Part shown: piece after piece, positions 57,923 to 64,000 of the stretch
How positions within the stretch are numbered: the stretch's first letter is position 1
How the letters are laid out: every line of letters begins with the position of its first letter
NCBI GenBank assembly: GCA_002633025.1
Contig: NMRB01001091.1
Span: 35,411 to 99,410 of the forward strand
DNA length: 64,000 nucleotides
Direction: 5' to 3'
Origin: Notospermus geniculatus
Lineage: Eukaryota > Nemertea > Pilidiophora > Heteronemertea > Lineidae
The notes under the pieces: generated by a model
What the model saw: only the letters and a program-made list of their open reading frames with translations
Told to the model about the DNA's origin: nothing
Databases searched by the model: none
Position numbers and translations under genes: made by a program

Positions 57923-59513
57923 GGCCGGGGCTATTCGTACCGTGACGGTGCAAATAACGCCAAACCAGATCTTATTCGTACCGTGACGGTGTGAATAGTG
58001 CGCCGTCGGTTCTTATTCGTACCGTGACGGTGTGAATACATTCGGAACTTCCGAAGGCAACTGCTCGGCAATTTCCGTATACTCGCATTTCCCCTCGGAC
58101 ACAATTCCAAGGCAGCCATCTTGAACGCGCAACGATTGCTGCCCGTTTGTGAGAATTCAGATGCGGTCGCCTCATCACACCCTGCGCATGAACGAAATAG
58201 GTCACACAAAAACGTTGCGTTATTGATCAATTACTGGCAGATTGGGTGACATATCGGTAAGTTTATATATAATATGCCTGAACTTTATCCAGGAAATAAG
58301 GTTGGATGTCTTAGCAGGCCAAAATTCGGCGAAAATAGTTCCACGGTCGGTCACGTGGGTTTGTTGATAACAACATGGCTGCCTTGGACTTGTGTCCGAG
58401 GTGAAATGCGCCGCCCAGTGAACAGATAAGCAGTTCGCCTCAGGTCGTTCCGAATGGGTGTGAATAGTGCAGGAATCGCTGTTATTTACACCGTCACGGT
58501 GGGAATAGTGCGTGGAGACTGATTATTCGTACCGTGACGGTGATGTATACATAATTTCTGCACCGTAACTCGGACAGTGCGACTAGCCTGTGGGCAGCAG
58601 ATCTAAAATGATATTTTCTGGGCAATTTTTTTCCCTTTGACGGGGTCCAGTGATCCCATCTTTCACAGTTAATGATGAAATGTTGGCCTCTGCTGTCTGA
58701 TGATAAAATATTTTTCATAGGCCTAGGCTAGGCCCTAATTTTTTTGAAAAAAAATTTGGCTCTAAGAAAATAAATGACGCAGTTCCCCGTCTTCCGACAG
58801 TCACACGNNNNNNNNNNNNNNNNNNNNNNNNNNNNGTGGTGAAAAGAGGAAGTGGATCGAATGTGGCGCAACCGCACAACTGCTCGCCGAGCATGGTGGG
58901 AATGGTGGTCGCGCTGCAGCGTGATATCACGGGGCAGTTGAAGTCAACGTTTTACAATGGTTTACTTGTGAAGATTACAACAACAATCGCGGCTAACCGA
59001 GGCCACCCGAAGATAAGAGACTTTAGCACGTCTAATTTCAAAAAAGCGTCAATCGTTTAAAAAAAGCGTCATTTTGAAATGACCTGTCCAAATGCAATCT
59101 CTATCATCTTATCTGCATACCAGAACTGAATTTCAGGCTTTGCACGCGTTTATGGCGCCGAAAATGGCATATAATGCAGGTAGGTATGGCAGGCCTGCCA
59201 TTACGGCTGTCGAGGTAAATTTCGGTCGAAAATTGCCTGTAAAATCTTTAAACGTGAGTATGACACAGTGAATTCTTGCTTGTTTATTGACAAAAATTGT
59301 ATAAGTTTACGGGTGAGAAGTTTCCGTCCCCTCCACGCAGGATTGTAGGTGTTTTATGCCAAAACAAATATTGTATTTTGTACAATCATTGCGCGGTTTG
59401 GCGCGACAAAGTCACGTGCACGTTTTCATCACGGTATCGCGTGACGGCCCAGTCTGGTGAATAAGATCTGGTTTGGCGTTATTTGCACCGTGACGGTACG
59501 AATAGCCAGTGCG
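57923..59513. mobile_element. Terminal-inverted-repeat transposon, non-autonomous, with nested MITE
   Basis: A 49-bp perfect inverted repeat begins GGCTATTCGTACCGTGACGG (57929-57977) and is matched at 59459-59507. TTGCCGCAA occurs on each side (57914-57922 and 59514-59522) but only once in the empty site of copy A (near 56319), so it is a 9-bp target duplication. Six non-matching bases lie between each duplication and the arm. ACCGTGACGGT palindromes recur subterminally (near 57939, 57980, 58021, 58488 and 58530), like transposase-binding sites. No transposase frame is visible. The interior contains a MITE (58039-58456) and a 28-bp N gap (58808-58835). Confidence 0.82.
58039..58456. mobile_element. 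Second copy of the Mutator-like MITE, nested
   Basis: It is bounded by CATTCGGAAC and GTTCCGAATG, is 418 bp long and is closely related to 55544-55971. It has its own 10-bp target duplication GGTGTGAATA (58029-58038 and 58457-58466), drawn from the host transposon. The GGTCACGTGGG E-box and the GGCAGCCATCTTG site are conserved. Confidence 0.87.
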
Positions 59514-60520
59514 TTGCCGCAAACCTGGTTCCCAAGGCCTTTTGCTGGTACCATGTTTAGTTTAGTTTTTGCTATAAAATGAGTGACAGGGACGAATAAA
59601 TACCATCAACAGTTCTATCCTTACGACTATCAGTCATTGTCCACGTAAATCATTGATGCCCCAACTTCTTCCACTTCAGAACCTTTTTAAAAGTCGAAGC
59701 TCTCGCCTGGGAACGAGAATGATTTTAAAGGGGATGCGCAGTCAAATTGCGCAGAGGAAGCGGTGACACTTCCTGCTTTTTTGTGAAAGCATGTTGTAAG
59801 TTTTGAACTGCTTCAAAAAGTTACTTCGATTTATCAACACTTTCAAACATTGCATCGAATAAAATCTGTCACTCATATACTTTGTATTATTGTCTTTAGA
59901 TACAAATCACATGTTATTATTGTCAATGAAATTGTGCCTGATCCTAAGCGGCAAGCCAAAGCAAGCTGACTGCCCAGCTGCTCAGCGGCTGTCAATGATG
60001 TCTGTGTGCATGGATTGTGTGTGTAGGTGTGGTGTGCTTGCGAAGGCGAGGCCCAAATATGGCCTTGCGGTCTCTGTCATGTCTGTCATTTCATGAGTTG
60101 TCAGTCAGCATGGTCAGTGAGTGTACCAGTAGGCCTATGTGCAGGAGCCTGTGGTTGAATCCTGGACATACACTGACCATCCATGCCGACAGATAATAGC
60201 TAGGCCTAGGCCTACTAGCTAGGCCTACCCTAGGCCCCTTTCGAAAGTCAGTCGGCGCTGATGAGGCCTCTGAGCATGCTGAGTGGGTAAAAACAAATAG
60301 GCCTAATGAGAAAATGCAAGTTTTGCCAGAAATTGCAGAAATAACTGCCAGGAAATGCTTGAAATTTGGCAGAAACGTAACCATTGAGAAGTGTGAGAAA
60401 AAAATTAGGTGTAAACTTTGATGATTTTCTACACCACTGCCTTCTATTGTAGGCCTAAACTGTTCAGTTAAAGAAAATGCAGAAATCTCCAAAATTGATT
60501 GATGACACCCAATTTTTTTC

Positions 60521-61483
60521 ACACATAGGCCTATCGCAATGGATTGGCCTTCATAACATGTCTGCCAAATTTCAAGCATTTCTGGCAGTTATTTTTCAAT
60601 AAGGGGTCAAGGCAATCAAGGTCTGTGGGAGTCCATCCTCCCACAGCAGGGTTTTTTTTACCTCGCTCCTCTTCATCCACTCACACAAACCCCTGCTGAA
60701 ATAGAACATCCAAAGAATCTGGTGCGGCTGTTCCATACTCCAGTTGCACTCCCTGTATTGGAAGGATAACTGGAGAATTACGATTTTCATGGTTTCACCC
60801 CGTTTGACCTTAAAGTTTTGTGCTTTACAAATCACTTACATCTAGTCCAAAATTGACTGAATTTGATCACAGAGGTTCTTCCTATGTATAGGAAAGATTC
60901 TTATTATTTTTGATTGTTATAAATGAGTCATAATTATTTAGTATTCACACCCTAAAAATGCTGCATTCTGATTGGGCAATGGTTTTCTGACCGCCTCATG
61001 CTTGCCTGGGAGGCCCAATTTCAGCAGGGCTTTGTGTGGAAAAGCCCTGCTGTGGGAGGATGGTGGGAATCTTGCAGTGTCATGTTTCAATTGACTTGGC
61101 TGCTGTTCGACTGGATAAGCCCCCCCCCCCTGACTAACTTTCTGCCTCACCAAGGTACATAGATGGAATACTTGTGTGAACAGTTTTTGAGTTGACTTCC
61201 TGCTGTCATCACTTAAGTTGCCTTAACTACTTGTGACAAAGCTAGTGGCTTCGACTGTCCCATAATTTGCTCCAATGATAAAGTCCTTTGAGACAGATCA
61301 TTACTGTACAAGTCTTCCAACCGTTGAAGAGTTGGGCAGGTCATCCAAGCTCGAGGGCAATCCCTGTGACAAGAGAATGTTCAATGCCTCTCTGCTTCTA
61401 GCCCCAGGTATTCGGATTCTGAACCCATCCACTGATTTCATTTCAGATTTGACTAGCGACGTACCCACCTTCAAAACACCATC
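60521..61483. other. PAK upstream region
   Basis: Holds CATCCTCCCACAGCAGGG-family repeat pieces (about 60629-60715 and 61027-61062) and a C10 homopolymer near 61120. An acceptor-like TTTCATTTCAG ends near 61446, about 38 bases before the PAK start codon, suggesting an upstream 5' UTR exon that I could not place. Confidence 0.45.
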
Positions 61484-64000
61484 ATGTCGAAACTGATGGA
61501 AAAGTTCAAGAAGAAGAAGAAGCACAGCAACTCGGAGCAAGCTGGCCCTGTTTCAGAGATTGGTGCCCCTTTTGAATTCAAACATAACCTCCACGTTGGA
61601 TTTGATTCATCAACTGGAGATTTTGTTGGTTTACCGCCATCATGGACAAACTGGCTGGGAAAATCAAACATTACGTAAGTTTTTTATGTCATTTTGATGG
61701 TGATTTAATATGGTTTTCTTGATTGAAGTGGTGTTAAGATGTTCCCTCAAATTCCCACTTAAAAGATTGTTAAGTTGGTCTCATTGGGCCAGCGTTATAC
61801 AGTTGATAAATGCTGTATTCCTGGAATCCATTGCTTGCTAATTCTATTCCATTCAATTCACTTGGCGTGTTACTGGACACCCAGGAAGTTTCTTTTGCAC
61901 GTATATGGTAACATGACTATACAAACTGTATTGTACATTTACCAATGATTGGGAACTTACCGGCTATTTATACTGTCATCATGACTTTACGGGAAGATTT
62001 ATTGTGAAATCTGGGCCAGTAGGTCAATCCTAACATTACACCATAGTGTTTTCTTAACTTGCACCCTTGAGTACTTGAGCCATTTGGATCTTTGCTGTTT
62101 CCTCTGTACATGACCTGATTAACCTGGAAGGAAATGACACATTGAATGGCCTAAAATGGCAGTACACGTAGTTACCCTAGTTTTCCACAATTTCATCCAT
62201 TGGGGACAGTTTATGCATGTATATCTACATGTTGTGTACGCTAAGATATTTTTATTGTAAATCATCTGTTACATGTAGAGTTGGTTGATAACCAGTACTC
62301 TTGTCAGACAGAGCCCTGCTAAGCTCTGGAAACATTTTAACAGAATAGGTGTTATGATAGTGATATAGAGATCGAAATAAATAATGAAATAATAAGAATA
62401 AAATAGAGGTCCCACTGTTCTGTCTGGAGTAGGCTCAATGGAATGGGACACTTGACTGTTGTTAGAAGCCACCTGTTAGTGCTCCTAGATACTAGAACCA
62501 GAACATCACAAAAATTTGGCGTCGTTGACATACATGTAAGCCATGACCTCCATCATATGTCATTATGGATGACGTTGTCGTTGTGATGTGCACGTCTCTG
62601 TGATGTCAAATTTCCTGATGCTCTAAGACCGCTAACTGGTCGTGGCCTCTGACAGCAGTAAAATCTCCTATTGACACTCCGTTTCCGTCAACTACATTGG
62701 CTACAACACACTGTGATTCATTTTTTCACAGAAAAGCCGAACAGAGCGAGAACCCTGATGCTGTGCTGAACGCCCTGAAGACATATGCCAAGTCTATCAA
62801 ACAGAAAGATTCAAAGTATATGGTTAATCAGACGATATGTTCCATTGATGAAGAAGATGAGTACACTGGTCTCCCGGTGTCGGAGCCTGCCACGCCTTCT
62901 GTTGATGGTAAGTGAAACAATTCTACGTCATTGGCAACAGTGCCAGATGCTTTGTCGTGTGTGCCAGTCAGTCTTGTGGATTGCATTCATTGGGTCGCGA
63001 AGTGGCTTGTCCTACATTTTGACTGGCACTGTTGCACACAATTCAGTCGAGATTTTCATGTAGTGCTACAGGGAGAGACCACATTCAGCTTTAGAAATGG
63101 TTACCCTACAATTAAACCCAAATATGTTTTACAGTCATGATTCTTCTGTCGCTCTCGTACGCTTCGAAAAATCATGTTGTTTGGTCGGTTTTCGTGGAAA
63201 CCAATATTCCCTGCATTTCAGGGTTGAAAGGTGTACTGTCCTCGTTCTTTCAACATGTCCCTTCCCTGAAATCACAATACATTGTATCCACATACACATA
63301 TGATGAGATGAACACATGCAGGTTCTATTGTATGCAGTTGGCCAACATTTACTTCCTGATATTTTCATTGTATTACATGTAATTTAGGTCATTATGTCAT
63401 TTGTAATATCCACCTATTTTACATGTACTTGAAAATTACAACTGGATAATTGACGGCTGATTATTCTGTTACCAGATCCAGGAAGTTATCAGGGTCTGGT
63501 CATGTAATGATGTAATAAAATTCAGGGGTCAACAACCTTGTTCCAGAAACTCAAAAATGTCTGGATAACGTAATGCCAAAGGACCCATTTTGCATCCAGA
63601 CATGGCAAATGTAAATTTTCTCAAACTGATACCCGGTAGCCAAAATGAGAAACGAAGAACTGGTACCGGTAGTTCAATCCCATAATGATATCAAGCAACC
63701 ATAAACAATATGTTGGGTGTTCTACTTGATTATTGCCTATCTTTACATTGTCCATCACTGATCAGTGATCTACAACTCGCGTGCATAAACCTGGCCACAC
63801 CACACATGCAGCATGTAAGGCTTTTCCCTTGAACTTGATCTCCCGAAGTTCTCTGCTGTTATTCCCTCTCCTTACTCTAACTTCAGTTAATCTTTGTGTT
63901 TTGCAGACAAAGTTGGTCCAGTTGGAGGTGATGCAGATTTCAAGTTTGCTGATGATGAAGCAACATCACAAAAAACAGTTAGTATTCTACGAAAAGTTTT
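61484..64000 (+). CDS. p21-activated kinase (group I), 5' exons, truncated by window
   Basis: Exons 61484-61674, 62732-62907 and 63907-63976 (or to the window end) are in consistent phase. The protein starts MSKLMEKFKKKKKHSNSEQ, then SEIGAPFEFKHNLHVGFD, a CRIB motif (consensus I-S-x-P-...-F-x-H-x-x-H-V-G) that binds GTP-loaded Rac or Cdc42. It continues with GDFVGLPPSWTNWLGKSNIT, KAEQSENPDAVLNALKTYAK and SKYM, matching group I PAKs (human PAK1 ...[20 protein letters not shown], QKYM). The N-terminus is short and lacks the proline-rich Nck site of PAK1, and SEIG plus ALKTYAKSIK recall the invertebrate Pak3/MAX-2 branch; that subgroup assignment is tentative. An acidic segment follows. The kinase domain is beyond the window. 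Confidence 0.9.

Larger units (their letters stand above)
57509..60520. repeat. Segmental direct duplication, copy B
   Basis: Copy of 55529-57333. It lacks the MITE at 55544-55971 (empty site at 57516-57525) and carries instead a 1591-bp insertion at 57923-59513. Outside the insertions the match is nearly base for base. Confidence 0.8.

Noticed and set aside
1-64000. CRISPR arrays, operons, tRNA or rRNA genes
   Set aside because: The sequence is eukaryotic with spliced genes; no regularly spaced direct repeats with unique spacers and no convincing tRNA cloverleaf or rRNA segment was seen by eye.

Overview
This is intron-rich animal nuclear DNA, not a microbial replicon. Coding exons are short, have GT-AG borders and consistent phases, and are embedded in AT-leaning introns full of small inverted-repeat transposons. 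Frequent TAGGCCTA and ACCGGT words, near-identical neighbouring blocks separated by N gaps, and the gene set suggest a highly heterozygous marine invertebrate. An echinoderm, hemichordate, amphioxus or mollusc is possible; the species cannot be fixed from this sequence.

Layout. (1) 695-1828 (+): the last four coding exons of NF-YB, whose 5' exons lie before the window. (2) 3798-4353 (+): a complete two-exon MRPS33 (small mitochondrial ribosomal protein). (3) 5372-5718 (-): one exon resembling the C-terminal half of UBL4A/Get5, head-to-head with the next gene. (4) 6231-44420 (+): an essentially complete DOCK3/DOCK4-type (DOCK-B) Rac guanine-nucleotide exchange factor, rebuilt here as 52 coding exons giving 2082 codons plus stop. 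The assembly contains two copies of nine of its exons (23403-27678 and 27913-33504) and two copies of its last exon; these look like uncollapsed haplotypes. (5) 53274-55198 (-): a complete five-exon TEX264-type ER-phagy receptor. (6) 61484-window end (+): the first exons of a p21-activated kinase with a CRIB motif. Between DOCK and TEX264 (44.4-53.3 kb) and between TEX264 and PAK (55.2-61.5 kb) there are repeats and segmental duplications but no recognisable gene.

Functional theme. DOCK-B proteins activate Rac and PAK kinases are Rac/Cdc42 effectors, so two members of one cytoskeletal signalling route lie about 17 kb apart; I treat this as possibly chance. The other genes (transcription factor, mitochondrial ribosome, tail-anchored-protein targeting, ER-phagy) are housekeeping.

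Most notable observations: a duplicated, phase-matched and probably mutually exclusive exon pair in DOCK; a possible alternative first exon that would replace the DOCK SH3 domain; an intronic tandem array of about 145-bp units each carrying a CTCF-like motif, present in only one of the two haplotype-like copies; and a Mutator-like miniature transposon with 10-bp target duplications just upstream of TEX264. The same family is nested inside a larger terminal-inverted-repeat element, and the duplicated flank supplies the empty sites for both.
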